Part shown: piece by piece, positions 24,384-32,663 of the stretch
Layout of the letters: each line of letters opens with the position of its first letter
Numbering within the stretch: position 1 is the stretch's first letter
From: a bacterium
Lineage (GTDB): Bacteria; Verrucomicrobiota; Verrucomicrobiia; Limisphaerales; J093
DNA length: 44,941 bases
Reading direction: 5' to 3'
NCBI GenBank assembly: GCA_021823625.1
Contig: JAKANS010000024.1
Span: forward strand, 1-44,941
Notes under the pieces: model-generated
The model's input: only the letters and a program-made list of their open reading frames with translations
The model's database searches: none
What the model was told of the DNA's origin: nothing
Made by a program: the position numbers and the translations under genes

Positions 24384-25517
24384 ATGCGTTTTGTTTATTC
24401 GACAATCCGGCCGGACCCACGGCGGTCGCCGGCGCTCGGCGCAGTGGCCCTGGTTGCCGTGGCGTGGCTCGGGGTTACCGGCTGCGATCGCGAGGGCGTG
24501 CGCCAGTACCAGGCGCCCAAAGGCACCGCCTCGGCCGCGTCCACCCCGCCCGCGGGCATGATGACGCCGGAACCGTCGGCCGGCGTTCCGCACGTGAAAT
24601 GGCAGCTCCCTGCCGGCTGGCAGGAACTGCCGGCGGGCCAGATGCGGGTCGGGTCGTTTGCCGTCACGGGCGAGAACGGCCAGAAGGCGGACGTGTCGAT
24701 CATTCCGCTGCCCGGCCTGGCTGGCAGCGACCTGGACAACGTGAATCGCTGGCTCGGCCAGTTGGGCGCGGCGCCGATCACGGCCGATGAACTGGGCAAG
24801 CTGGCCGAAAAGGTCGGCGTGGGCGGCAGCGAAGGGCAGTTGTTCGACCTCGCGGGGCCGGCGGACCAGAAACCGCGCAAGCGGATGCTCGCGGCGATTT
24901 TGCGGCGCGAGGGCACGGCGTGGTTCTTCAAAATGACTGGCGACGATGCGCTGGTCACCCAGCAGAAGCCTGCTTATGTCAGTTTCCTCAAAACCCTGAC
25001 CTTCGGACCCGCCGCCGCGGCCGGCGCACCGGCGGGCGCAGCCACCGCTCCGGCCGCGCCACCGCCGCTGCTGACGCCGGCGCAAATGCCAGCCCCCACC
25101 GCCGGCAAGCCTGCCTTCACTGTGCCGGCGACCTGGAAGGAAGAAGCGCCGGGGCCGATGCAGGTGGTGAAGTACGTTCCGGAAGGCGCCGCCGGCAAAG
25201 CTGACATCACGGTCGTCGTTTTGCCCGGCGATGGCGGGGGCGAGCTCGCCAATATCAACCGCTGGCGCCGGCAACTCGGCCTGGAACCCACGACCGAGAC
25301 CGACCCGGCGAAACTGGCGACGGCCTTGAAGATCGAAGGCGCACAGGGGTACCTGGTGGACATCACCAACGACGCTTCCCAGCGCCGGATGATTGCGGCG
25401 GCGGTGACCCGCGGAGGCCAGACCTGGTTTTACAAACTGACCGGCGAGACGGCGGTCGCGGAGAAGGAAAAGGCCGCGTTCATCCAATTTGTCGAGACTG
25501 CCAAGTATGCGCTCTAA
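24384..25517 (+). CDS. Lipoprotein with two tandem copies of an unnamed domain, in the ccs operon
   Basis: A 377-aa protein with a signal peptide and lipobox (GVTGC, Cys at about residue 34), then a Ser/Pro/Ala linker. Two copies of one domain follow, at about 68-215 and 245-375. Each copy has a W-x-x-x-x-P-G/A start (VPATWKEEAPGPM, LPAGWQELPAGQM), a KADVSIIPLPG or KADITVVVLPG strand, an N-x-N-R-W segment (NVNRWLGQLG, NINRWRRQLG), and WFFKMTG or WFYKLTG. The two copies are joined by an Ala/Pro linker. I do not recognise a named family with known function. It overlaps ccs1 by 11 bp, so it is likely co-translated and may help haem or cytochrome handling at the membrane. Confidence 0.8.
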   Translation: MRFVYSTIRPDPRRSPALGAVALVAVAWLGVTGCDREGVRQYQAPKGTASAASTPPAGMMTPEPSAGVPHVKWQLPAGWQELPAGQMRVGSFAVTGENGQKADVSIIPLPGLAGSDLDNVNRWLGQLGAAPITADELGKLAEKVGVGGSEGQLFDLAGPADQKPRKRMLAAILRREGTAWFFKMTGDDALVTQQKPAYVSFLKTLTFGPAAAAGAPAGAATAPAAPPPLLTPAQMPAPTAGKPAFTVPATWKEEAPGPMQVVKYVPEGAAGKADITVVVLPGDGGGELANINRWRRQLGLEPTTETDPAKLATALKIEGAQGYLVDITNDASQRRMIAAAVTRGGQTWFYKLTGETAVAEKEKAAFIQFVETAKYAL

Positions 25518-26757
25518 CCCGCTCGTTCGTTTCTTCTCGTCGCTGAAACTCACGGTGGTCTGCCTCGCGTGCGCCACCGTGCTCGTGTTCATCGGGACGC
25601 TGGCCCAGGTCAACCAGGGTTTGTACGCGGTCCAGGCGAACTATTTTCAGAGCTTCTTCGTGTTCTGGCAGGTGCCGGGCACCGCGCTGCGCATCCCTGT
25701 TTTCCCGGGTGGTTACCTCGTCGGGGGAGTTCTGCTGGTGAACCTGATTGTCGCGTACGCGACACGGATCGGTTTCCGGCGCATCCACACCGGGCTACTG
25801 TTGATCCATGCGGGCCTGGTGTTGTTGCTGCTGGGCCAGCTTTGGACCGACCTCGCGCAGCGCGAGAGCGTGATGCGGCTGGAGGAAGGCGAGACCAAGA
25901 GCTACTCGGAATCCCAGCGCCACACGGAACTGGCCGTGGCGGATGTGAGCGACCCGAGCCACGACCAGGTGGTCGCCATCCCGGAAGCGCAGCTCAAACC
26001 GGGCGCGGAAATCCGCCTGGCGAGCCTGCCGTTCGCGATCAAGGTGCAGCAATTCTGGCTCAACTCCGCGCCGGTGCGCGGTCAGACCAACGCGGTGGTG
26101 CCGATGGCCACCCAGGGGGCGGGCCGCAACCAGCAGTTCATGCAGCGGCCGCCGGTCACCAGCACCGACGAACGCAATGTGCCCACCGCGGTGGTCGAAC
26201 TCGTCGGCAACGGCGGTTTGCTTGGTACGTGGCTGCTCAGCGACTGGCTGCTGGCGCCGCAGTCTTTGGAGGTGGCCGGCAAGAAGTACGAGTTGTCGCT
26301 GCGGCTAGCCCGGTATTACAAGCCGTTCTCGATCACGCTCCTTGAGGCGCGCCATGACAATTACAAGGGCACGTCCATTCCGCGCAATTTCTCCAGTCGC
26401 GTGCGCGTGCGGAATCCGGCCACGGGCGAGGATCGCGAGGTGTTGATCCGCATGAACGATCCGCTCCGGTACGACGGCTTTACGTTCTACCAGTATCAAA
26501 TGATGGCCGGGGAAGACTTGCGCCAGGCTGGCCAGAGACCGACCTCGACCCTGCAGGTCGTCCGCAACCCCGGCTGGTTGACGCCGTACATCGCCTGCGT
26601 GCTGGTGGGGCTGGGGCTGGTCGTTCAGTTCAGCACGCACCTCATCGGTTTCGCCCGCCGCCGGCTGGCCAAAGCCGTTCTGGCCGCCGCCCCGGTTCCT
26701 GCCGCGGCTCGCGAGCGCAAGCCCAAACTCAAGCCGGCCAAGGCCCTGGCCCGCTAA
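25507..26757 (+). CDS. ccs1: Cytochrome c biogenesis protein Ccs1/ResB
   Basis: A 416-aa ResB-like subunit of the system II cytochrome c maturation complex, which with CcsA delivers haem to apocytochromes outside the membrane. N-terminal membrane segments are visible at about 12-30 (LTVVCLACATVLVFIGTLA) and further on (GGYLVGGVLLVNLIVAYA, THTGLL-type IHTGLLLIHAGLVLLLLG). Then comes a large periplasmic region with VLIRMNDPLRYDGFTFYQYQ, and a last segment (PYIACVLVGLGLVVQF) before a basic tail. The start at 25507 is chosen for the MRSNPLVRFFSSLKLT N-terminus and overlaps the lipoprotein gene. Confidence 0.92.
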   Translation: MRSNPLVRFFSSLKLTVVCLACATVLVFIGTLAQVNQGLYAVQANYFQSFFVFWQVPGTALRIPVFPGGYLVGGVLLVNLIVAYATRIGFRRIHTGLLLIHAGLVLLLLGQLWTDLAQRESVMRLEEGETKSYSESQRHTELAVADVSDPSHDQVVAIPEAQLKPGAEIRLASLPFAIKVQQFWLNSAPVRGQTNAVVPMATQGAGRNQQFMQRPPVTSTDERNVPTAVVELVGNGGLLGTWLLSDWLLAPQSLEVAGKKYELSLRLARYYKPFSITLLEARHDNYKGTSIPRNFSSRVRVRNPATGEDREVLIRMNDPLRYDGFTFYQYQMMAGEDLRQAGQRPTSTLQVVRNPGWLTPYIACVLVGLGLVVQFSTHLIGFARRRLAKAVLAAAPVPAAARERKPKLKPAKALAR

Positions 26758-26778
26758 ACCTCTCTTTCCTTGATCGCC

Positions 26779-28722
26779 ATGAAGAAAATCGTTCCTTGGA
26801 TCGTCGTCGGCGTGTTCGCCCTGTGGGTGCTCGGCGGCTTGCGCCCGCCCGCCGAGAAAACCGCCTTCGACCTGACCGATTTCGGCCGCCTGCCGGTGCT
26901 GCTCAACGGCCGCGTGCAACCCATCGATTCGGTGGCTCGCAACGCGCTTCTCCAAATCCGCACGCGCCAGGCGTTCGCCGAGGTGAAGAACCCGGACGCC
27001 CCGTGGTGGAAGCCGTCCGAGAAATACACCCGGATGAGCGCCCTCGAGTGGTTCCTCGAACTCGCGGCCAGGCCCGAACAGGCGGACCACCGGAAGGTAT
27101 TCCGCATCGACAATCCCGAATTGCTCAGCCTGCTGCGCCTGCCGGTGGACGGGCCGTTCTACTTTTCGTTGCACGACCTGGCGCCGCACCTGGCGGAAAT
27201 CGACAAGCAGGGGCAGCGCGCCGCCGCGATCGAGCCGGCCACGCGCACCGCCTTTGAAAAGTCAGTCTTCAGACTCCAGCAGAACCTGATCCTTTATCAG
27301 CGGCTCAAGAACACGCTGCGCCCGGAGGACAGCGACGATTTCAGTGCCGAACTCGCGGCTTTCCAACGCGACCTCGAACCCGGCCTCGCCGCCGCCGCGA
27401 AAAGCGAAGCCGGCCAGGCGCACGATGAAAAGGCGCTCAACGCCCTGGTGGCGCACGTGCGCCGCTACAACGACCTCGCGCAGACGGCCTACCCGTTGAT
27501 CCTGCCGCCGCCGCATCCTGAGATGCAGCGCGACGCCTGGTCCAGCCTTGGCGCGGGCCTCATGGATGCGTTGAGTACCAAGCAGGTTCCGCCGGCCGCG
27601 CTCGCCTACGCTGCGATGGTGACCGCGTACCGCCACGATCAGCCCGCACAGTTCAACCAGGCGCTGGACAACTATCGCCAGTCGCTCGCCGGCCCGCTGG
27701 CCACGGAGGTGAAGAAGGGCCGTGAGGAGTATTTGTTCAACCAGTGGCAGCCGTTCTATCTGAGCACCACCATCTATGTGCTCGCCTTCCTGTTCGGTTG
27801 CGCCTCCTGGTTTGGCTGGCCGCGCGTGCTGAACCGCAGTGGCTTCTACCTGCTGGTGTTGGGCCTGATCGTTCACACCGTCGGCATCGCGTTTCGCATG
27901 GCGCTGGAAGGCCGGCCGCCGGTGACGAACCTGTACTCGTCCGCGGTCTTCGTGGGCTGGGGCGCCGTCGTGCTCGGGGTGGTGTTGGAACGCATCTACC
28001 GCGACAGCGTCGGGCTGGTAATGGCGTCGGCCATCGGCTTCGTCACGCAGATCATCGCCCACAACCTCTCGGTGGGCGGCGACACCATGGAAATGATGCG
28101 GGCGGTGCTGGACAGCAACTTCTGGCTCAGCACCCACGTCATCACGGTGACGCTGGGTTACTCGGCCACGTTCGTCGCCGGCTTCCTGGCGATCGTGTAC
28201 ATCTTGCGCGGTGTCTTCAGCCGCGGTTTGAACGCGGAGGCACGCGGCGCGCTCAGCCGCATGGTCTATGGCACGGTGTGTTTCGCGACGCTGTTCAGCT
28301 TTGTCGGCACCGTGCTGGGCGGCATTTGGGCCGATCAATCCTGGGGCCGCTTCTGGGGCTGGGACCCGAAGGAGAACGGCGCGCTCATCATCGTTTTGTG
28401 GAACGCGCTGATTCTCCACGCACGCTGGGGCGGCCTGGTCAAGGAGCGCGGGCTGATGAACCTCGCCGTCTTCGGCAACATCGTGACCAGTTTCTCCTGG
28501 TTTGGGGTGAACATGCTCGGCGTGGGGCTGCACTCGTACGGCTTCATGGACAAGGCCGCCTTCTGGCTTTGGAGTTTCATAGCCACCCAGCTCGCGCTGA
28601 TTGGTCTCGGCCTGCTGCCGCCGCGGTACTGGGCCAGCTTGCGGAACCTGAAAGCGGCATCAGACGGGAAAACCGGGTCGCAACCCAAGACCGCCCCCGC
28701 CGGGCTGCGCAGCCCGGCCTGA
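26779..28722 (+). CDS. ccsA: Cytochrome c biogenesis protein CcsA with long N-terminal extracytoplasmic domain
   Basis: A 647-aa CcsA. The haem-handling WWD motif is WADQSWGRFWGWDPKE (about residues 517-532). Nearby is the membrane core with GLIVHTVGIAFRM, LSTHVITVTLGYSATFVAGF, and ARWGG after the WWD motif. A first membrane helix (VPWIVVGVFALWVLGG) and roughly 300 residues of soluble domain precede the core. This region begins DFGRLPVLLNGRVQPIDSVARN, a segment also seen in large fused or extended ccs proteins of Bacteroidetes and epsilon-proteobacteria. It is 21 bp downstream of ccs1 and ends the operon at a hairpin with a T-rich tail. Confidence 0.93.
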   Translation: MKKIVPWIVVGVFALWVLGGLRPPAEKTAFDLTDFGRLPVLLNGRVQPIDSVARNALLQIRTRQAFAEVKNPDAPWWKPSEKYTRMSALEWFLELAARPEQADHRKVFRIDNPELLSLLRLPVDGPFYFSLHDLAPHLAEIDKQGQRAAAIEPATRTAFEKSVFRLQQNLILYQRLKNTLRPEDSDDFSAELAAFQRDLEPGLAAAAKSEAGQAHDEKALNALVAHVRRYNDLAQTAYPLILPPPHPEMQRDAWSSLGAGLMDALSTKQVPPAALAYAAMVTAYRHDQPAQFNQALDNYRQSLAGPLATEVKKGREEYLFNQWQPFYLSTTIYVLAFLFGCASWFGWPRVLNRSGFYLLVLGLIVHTVGIAFRMALEGRPPVTNLYSSAVFVGWGAVVLGVVLERIYRDSVGLVMASAIGFVTQIIAHNLSVGGDTMEMMRAVLDSNFWLSTHVITVTLGYSATFVAGFLAIVYILRGVFSRGLNAEARGALSRMVYGTVCFATLFSFVGTVLGGIWADQSWGRFWGWDPKENGALIIVLWNALILHARWGGLVKERGLMNLAVFGNIVTSFSWFGVNMLGVGLHSYGFMDKAAFWLWSFIATQLALIGLGLLPPRYWASLRNLKAASDGKTGSQPKTAPAGLRSPA

Positions 28723-28737
28723 GCCCCTGCGCGTGGC

Positions 28738-28765
28738 CGCTCCTGAACCGGGAGCGTTTCCTTTC
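28738..28765 (+). terminator. Intrinsic-type terminator after ccsA
   Basis: CGCTCC (28738-28743) pairs with GGAGCG (28751-28756) over a 7-nt loop and is followed directly by TTTCCTTTC. It lies 15 bp after the ccsA stop, which fits termination of the ccs operon. Confidence 0.6.
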
Positions 28766-28841
28766 ATTTCTGAAGCGTTGCCCGCCGGGCTTGAGCTTGG
28801 CGCGCAGCATTCAATCACTGCACCCTGCGCCGGGTGGTGCA

Positions 28842-29447
28842 TCACTTTAGCCGCGTCAATTTCCGGTGTCGGAAACAGTCGGTGCGGTGGTCATTGACCA
28901 TCCCCACCGCCTGCATGAAGGCGTAACAAATTGTGCTGCCGACGAACTTGAAGCCGCGCGCTTGCAACGCCGCGCTCATCGCGTCCGATTCCGGCGTGCG
29001 TGCCGGGATTTGATCGAGGCCGCGCCACACATTCTGCTTCGGCCGGCCACCCACGAACTGCCAGAGAAAGCGATCGAAGCTGCCCAGTTCTTCGCGGAGT
29101 TTCAGGTAGGCGCGGGCATTCAGCACCGCGGCTTGCACCTTCAGCCGGTTGCGGACGATGCCCGGATCGGCCAGCAGCGACTCGATCTTGCGTTCGGAAT
29201 AGCGCGCGATTTTCCCCGCATCGAAGCCGTCGAAGGCGCGGCGATAACCTTCCCGCTTTTTCAGGATCGTGAGCCAACTCAGACCGGCTTGGGCACCGTC
29301 GAGGATCAGCTTCTCGAACAGCTTCTGGTCGTCGTGCTCGGGCACGCCCCATTCTTCGTCGTGGTAGGCGACATAAAGCTCGTGGCCCAGACACCATTCG
29401 CAACGGGTCAGGTTACCGTCAACGGGCCTGTTCTTCGGTTTCGACAT
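28842..29447 (-). CDS. tag: DNA-3-methyladenine glycosylase I
   Basis: A 201-aa Tag enzyme that excises 3-methyladenine from alkylated DNA. Motifs are RCEWCLGHELYVAYHDEEWG with the N-terminal zinc Cys, LILDGAQAGLSWLTILKKRE, and the C-terminal zinc residues in GMVNDHRTDCFRH. The ATG at 29447 gives MSKPKNRPVDGN; longer in-frame starts exist up to 29522. It is convergent with ccsA and downstream of leuB. Confidence 0.94.
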   Translation of the reverse strand: MSKPKNRPVDGNLTRCEWCLGHELYVAYHDEEWGVPEHDDQKLFEKLILDGAQAGLSWLTILKKREGYRRAFDGFDAGKIARYSERKIESLLADPGIVRNRLKVQAAVLNARAYLKLREELGSFDRFLWQFVGGRPKQNVWRGLDQIPARTPESDAMSAALQARGFKFVGSTICYAFMQAVGMVNDHRTDCFRHRKLTRLK

Positions 29448-29523
29448 GCGGTTGCACGAACACGATAAAACGGCTGCCATGCGAGCACTCTCGGCGGCCG
29501 CTCCCGACCAAGGGCGGCTCAAG

Positions 29524-30582
29524 TCAAACCAACGTAGCCACCAGATCGCCCACCTGCGTCGTAGAATAACCCATCTTGCCGGCGGCGAGGTCTTTCAATT
29601 TCTCGCGCACCACCTTGATCACCGCCGCCTCGATGGCCGCCGCGGCCGCCGTTTCGCCCAGGAAATCGAGCATCATTTGGCCGGCGCAGATGGCCGCCAG
29701 CGGGTTGATGACGTTCTTGCCGGTGTATTTGGGCGCGCTGCCGCCGATGGGTTCGAACATCGACGTGCCCTGCGGATTGATGTTGCCGCCGGCGGCAATG
29801 CCCATGCCGCCTTGGATCATCGCGCCCAGGTCGGTGATGATGTCGCCGAACATGTTGTCGGTGACGATCACGTCGAACCACTCCGGGTTTTTCACGAACC
29901 ACATGGTGGTGGCGTCCACGTGTGCGTAGTCGCGGGTGATGTCTGGGTAATCCTTCGCGCCGGTTTCCTCGAACGCGCGGAACCACAGGTCGAACGCGAA
30001 GGTCAGCACATTGGTCTTGCCGGAAAGCGTGAGCTTCTTGGCACGATTCCGTTTGCGTGTGTACTCGAAGGCGTAACGCAGGCAACGCTCGACGCCGCGC
30101 CGCGTGTTGATGCTCTCCTGGACGGCGATTTCGTTGGGCGTGCCTTTGAAGACGAAGCCGCCCGAGCCGGTGTACAGCCCCTCGTTGTTTTCGCGGACGA
30201 CCACGAAGTCGATGTGCTCCGGCTTCTTGTCTTTGAGCGGGCAAAAGCGCTCGTCGTAGAGCTTCACCGGCCGGAGGTTGATGTATTGCTCCAGCTCGAA
30301 GCGCGTGCGGAGCAGGATGCCTTTTTCCAGGATGCCCGGCTTCACGCCGGGATGACCGATGGCGCCGAGCAGGATGGCCGGGAACTTCCGCAGCTCTGTA
30401 ATCACGCTGTCGGGCAGGATTTCGCCGGTCTTGAGATAGCGCTCCCCGCCGATGTCGTAAGGCGTGTAGTTGAGTTTGAGATTGTACTTCGTGGCAGCGG
30501 CATCGAGGACCTTGACGGCCTCGCGTACGACTTCCGGACCCGTGCCGTCGCCGCCGATGACTGCGATGTTGTAGCTCTTCAT
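29524..30582 (-). CDS. leuB: 3-isopropylmalate dehydrogenase family
   Basis: A 352-aa isocitrate/isopropylmalate dehydrogenase-family enzyme, most likely the leucine-pathway LeuB that oxidatively decarboxylates 3-isopropylmalate. Signatures are AVIGGDGTGPEVVREA, LLRTRFELEQYINLRPVKLY, VVRENNEGLYTGSGG, and NMFGDIITDLGAMIQGGMGIA with EPIGGSAPKYTGKN at the NAD site. A tartrate or other 2-hydroxy-acid dehydrogenase of the same family cannot be excluded. The ATG at 30582 begins MKSYNIAVIGG. Confidence 0.85.
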   Translation of the reverse strand: MKSYNIAVIGGDGTGPEVVREAVKVLDAAATKYNLKLNYTPYDIGGERYLKTGEILPDSVITELRKFPAILLGAIGHPGVKPGILEKGILLRTRFELEQYINLRPVKLYDERFCPLKDKKPEHIDFVVVRENNEGLYTGSGGFVFKGTPNEIAVQESINTRRGVERCLRYAFEYTRKRNRAKKLTLSGKTNVLTFAFDLWFRAFEETGAKDYPDITRDYAHVDATTMWFVKNPEWFDVIVTDNMFGDIITDLGAMIQGGMGIAAGGNINPQGTSMFEPIGGSAPKYTGKNVINPLAAICAGQMMLDFLGETAAAAAIEAAVIKVVREKLKDLAAGKMGYSTTQVGDLVATLV

Positions 30583-30767
30583 GTTGGAAAAACCTGCTCC
30601 GCGCGTTGACGCGGGAGGCGGCATCGTAGGCAGTCCACTCGTCGGTGCAACGGAAAACCTGCGGGCGTCGAGGCGGCCAACGTCCAAGCCTGTTTTTGCC
30701 CTCTTTCCTGAACGCGCGAGTCTGGAATCCTTCAGGCGCCGACCGGTGTTTTGGCCGGGGAGGAAAC

Positions 30768-31583
30768 TCAGTTGCGGAGCACGCTGGTGTGGTCGCGCAA
30801 CCAATTGAAATCGGTCGGCGGCACGGCCGGCAGCGAACCCGCGGCGGCGCCTTGCTCGGGCGGGCGGACAGTGTCGGGCACCAGCCAGCGGTGGCTTTCG
30901 GTGTGCCCGTCGGCGAAGGACAGCATCGCCGAGCGGTTGTGGTAGGACGCCGGGAGGTTGCCCCAATTCGGTTCGTGCAGGCGGTTCATGAAAAACCCGT
31001 CGTTGATCGTGTCCGGGTGCTCGTCGATGAAGACGAAAATCTGCGCCGGCACGGCCAGGTCGCCGGCCTTGTAGAATTGGATGTAATCCGGGTTGAAGCG
31101 GTTGGTCAGCACGCCCGGATCGCCGACCTGCGAGTTCATCGAGTAACTGCGCGTGCGGGCTCCGCACAGCGCGCGCGATTTGTCGGACGGGCATCGAAAC
31201 ACCCCGGCCGCCCCGCCCGCGTATGGCCCGAGCAAGCCGTGCGTGACATAGACAAGGTTCGTGTTTTCCTCGCTCGCGGTCCAGTCCAGCACATTGTTGA
31301 CCCAGGTGTTTCGTTCGGCGCGCGTCTGGTCGATGCCGTGGTTGTTCGCGTAACGGTCCAGCGAGTCGTCGGCGTACATCGACCAGGCGAGCATGAGCTG
31401 GCGAATGTTGCCAAGACAGGCGGTGCCTTGCGCCTGGCCCTTGGCCCGGCTGAGTGCCGGCAGGAGCATCCCGGCGAGGATGGCGATGATCGCGATCACC
31501 ACCAGCAATTCGATGAGGGTGAAGCCGCGCCGGCACGATCCGGAACGGCCGCGGGCACGAAGACTGGGCAACACAGGCAACAT
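30768..31583 (-). CDS. Prepilin-type N-methylation protein with C-terminal H-X9-DG signature (copy 1)
   Basis: A 271-aa pseudopilin-like secreted protein. The N-terminal leader ends [19 protein letters not shown], the prepilin-peptidase cleavage and methylation motif. The hydrophobic helix is followed by [30 protein letters not shown], and the C-terminus carries [18 protein letters not shown], the H-X9-DG-type signature common in Planctomycetes and Verrucomicrobia. Such proteins occur in very large numbers in these phyla and their roles are mostly unknown. It is divergent from a second copy at 31777. Confidence 0.87.
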   Translation of the reverse strand: MLPVLPSLRARGRSGSCRRGFTLIELLVVIAIIAILAGMLLPALSRAKGQAQGTACLGNIRQLMLAWSMYADDSLDRYANNHGIDQTRAERNTWVNNVLDWTASEENTNLVYVTHGLLGPYAGGAAGVFRCPSDKSRALCGARTRSYSMNSQVGDPGVLTNRFNPDYIQFYKAGDLAVPAQIFVFIDEHPDTINDGFFMNRLHEPNWGNLPASYHNRSAMLSFADGHTESHRWLVPDTVRPPEQGAAAGSLPAVPPTDFNWLRDHTSVLRN

Positions 31584-31776
31584 CGACGTGGCGTAGGGTG
31601 GCGTCCAAACGGCCGGCCGGCAAGTACTCTCCCGCGCCCCGCTGAGCGCGCTTTCCTTGCCGGCAGAGCGGTTTCACCAAAACGTTGCCAAGCGCAGACT
31701 TGTGGGCCGCCGCGGGGTACGGTAGCCTGCCCGCTTGAGCGTCGCCTTGTGCGCGGCTGCGAGGTGTAAAAACTGC

Positions 31777-32628
31777 ATGTCACGACATCGCCATTGCCAA
31801 TTGCGGTCCTTCAGTCGTCGCGCATTCACGTTGATCGAATTGTTGGTGGTGATCGCGATCATCGCCATCCTCGCCGGGTTATTGTTGCCGGCATTGTCCC
31901 GCGCGAAAGGCAAGGCGCAGGCCGTCCAGTGCCTCTCGAATCTCCGCCAATGGGGTATCGGCCTGCACGTCTATGCCACGGATAACAACGACCAGATGCC
32001 ACGCGACGGCACCGACGACGGCGGCCAGTACGGCGTGGACACCGGGGCGACCACCGGGCCCGGCAGCCCGAACGACGAGTACGCGTGGTTCAACACGCTG
32101 CCGCCCGGCATGGGCGAGAAGCGTTTCGCCGAGTACTGGGTCGGCGTGACCGGCAACTACCGGCAGCGGCTGCCGTTCCCCGGCGGGGGGGGCAAATTCT
32201 GGCACTGCCCGGCAGCCAAGGCCGCGTCGGGCGACAAGTTTCTGAAGGGCGGCTCGTTCGGGTTCTGGAGCTACGTGATGAACCTGGACCTCAAGCGCAC
32301 CGGGCCAAGCACCTCGGACCGGCTCACCTACCCGCAAATGCCGAAGCTGGGCTCGATTCAAAATCCCACCGCGGTGGTGCTGCTCGTTGACGCAGTCTTC
32401 AGTCCGACGCTGGAGAACTACACCGCCGGCGGCACCGATCCGAACCGCAACGGCATCTTCCCGGCCGCGCGCAGCGAACGGTTCACCAAACGCCACAACG
32501 ACGCCGGCGGCAACCTTGTCTTCGTGGACGGCCACGCCGCTTATTTCCGCCGTGCCTACATCACCAACGGCACCGGCGCCGCCCTCGAAAAGTTCAACCC
32601 GGACGTGATCTGGAATCCGAACCGCTAG
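31777..32628 (+). CDS. Prepilin-type N-methylation protein with C-terminal H-X9-DG signature (copy 2)
   Basis: A 283-aa protein of the same type: [40 protein letters not shown], and [16 protein letters not shown] near the end. The start is uncertain (ATG 31777 or earlier at 31735); the methylation motif fixes only the mature N-terminus. It is divergent from copy 1 with about 190 bp between, including a 9-bp inverted repeat (GCCGGCAAG at 31616-31624, CTTGCCGGC at 31656-31664). It is followed closely by the lamin-tail protein. Confidence 0.85.
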   Translation: MSRHRHCQLRSFSRRAFTLIELLVVIAIIAILAGLLLPALSRAKGKAQAVQCLSNLRQWGIGLHVYATDNNDQMPRDGTDDGGQYGVDTGATTGPGSPNDEYAWFNTLPPGMGEKRFAEYWVGVTGNYRQRLPFPGGGGKFWHCPAAKAASGDKFLKGGSFGFWSYVMNLDLKRTGPSTSDRLTYPQMPKLGSIQNPTAVVLLVDAVFSPTLENYTAGGTDPNRNGIFPAARSERFTKRHNDAGGNLVFVDGHAAYFRRAYITNGTGAALEKFNPDVIWNPNR

Positions 32629-32663
32629 TAAACCTCAGCAATAAGCACCCAAGGAGACACGCA

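Noticed and set aside
30583..31680. Long upstream extension of the leuB frame
   Set aside because: The family N-terminus (AVIGGDGTGPE) begins at 30582; the upstream part overlaps the prepilin gene in another frame.
31584..31776. Riboswitch or small RNA between the two prepilin genes
   Set aside because: Only a 9-bp inverted repeat with a 31-nt loop was found; no known riboswitch core could be recognised.
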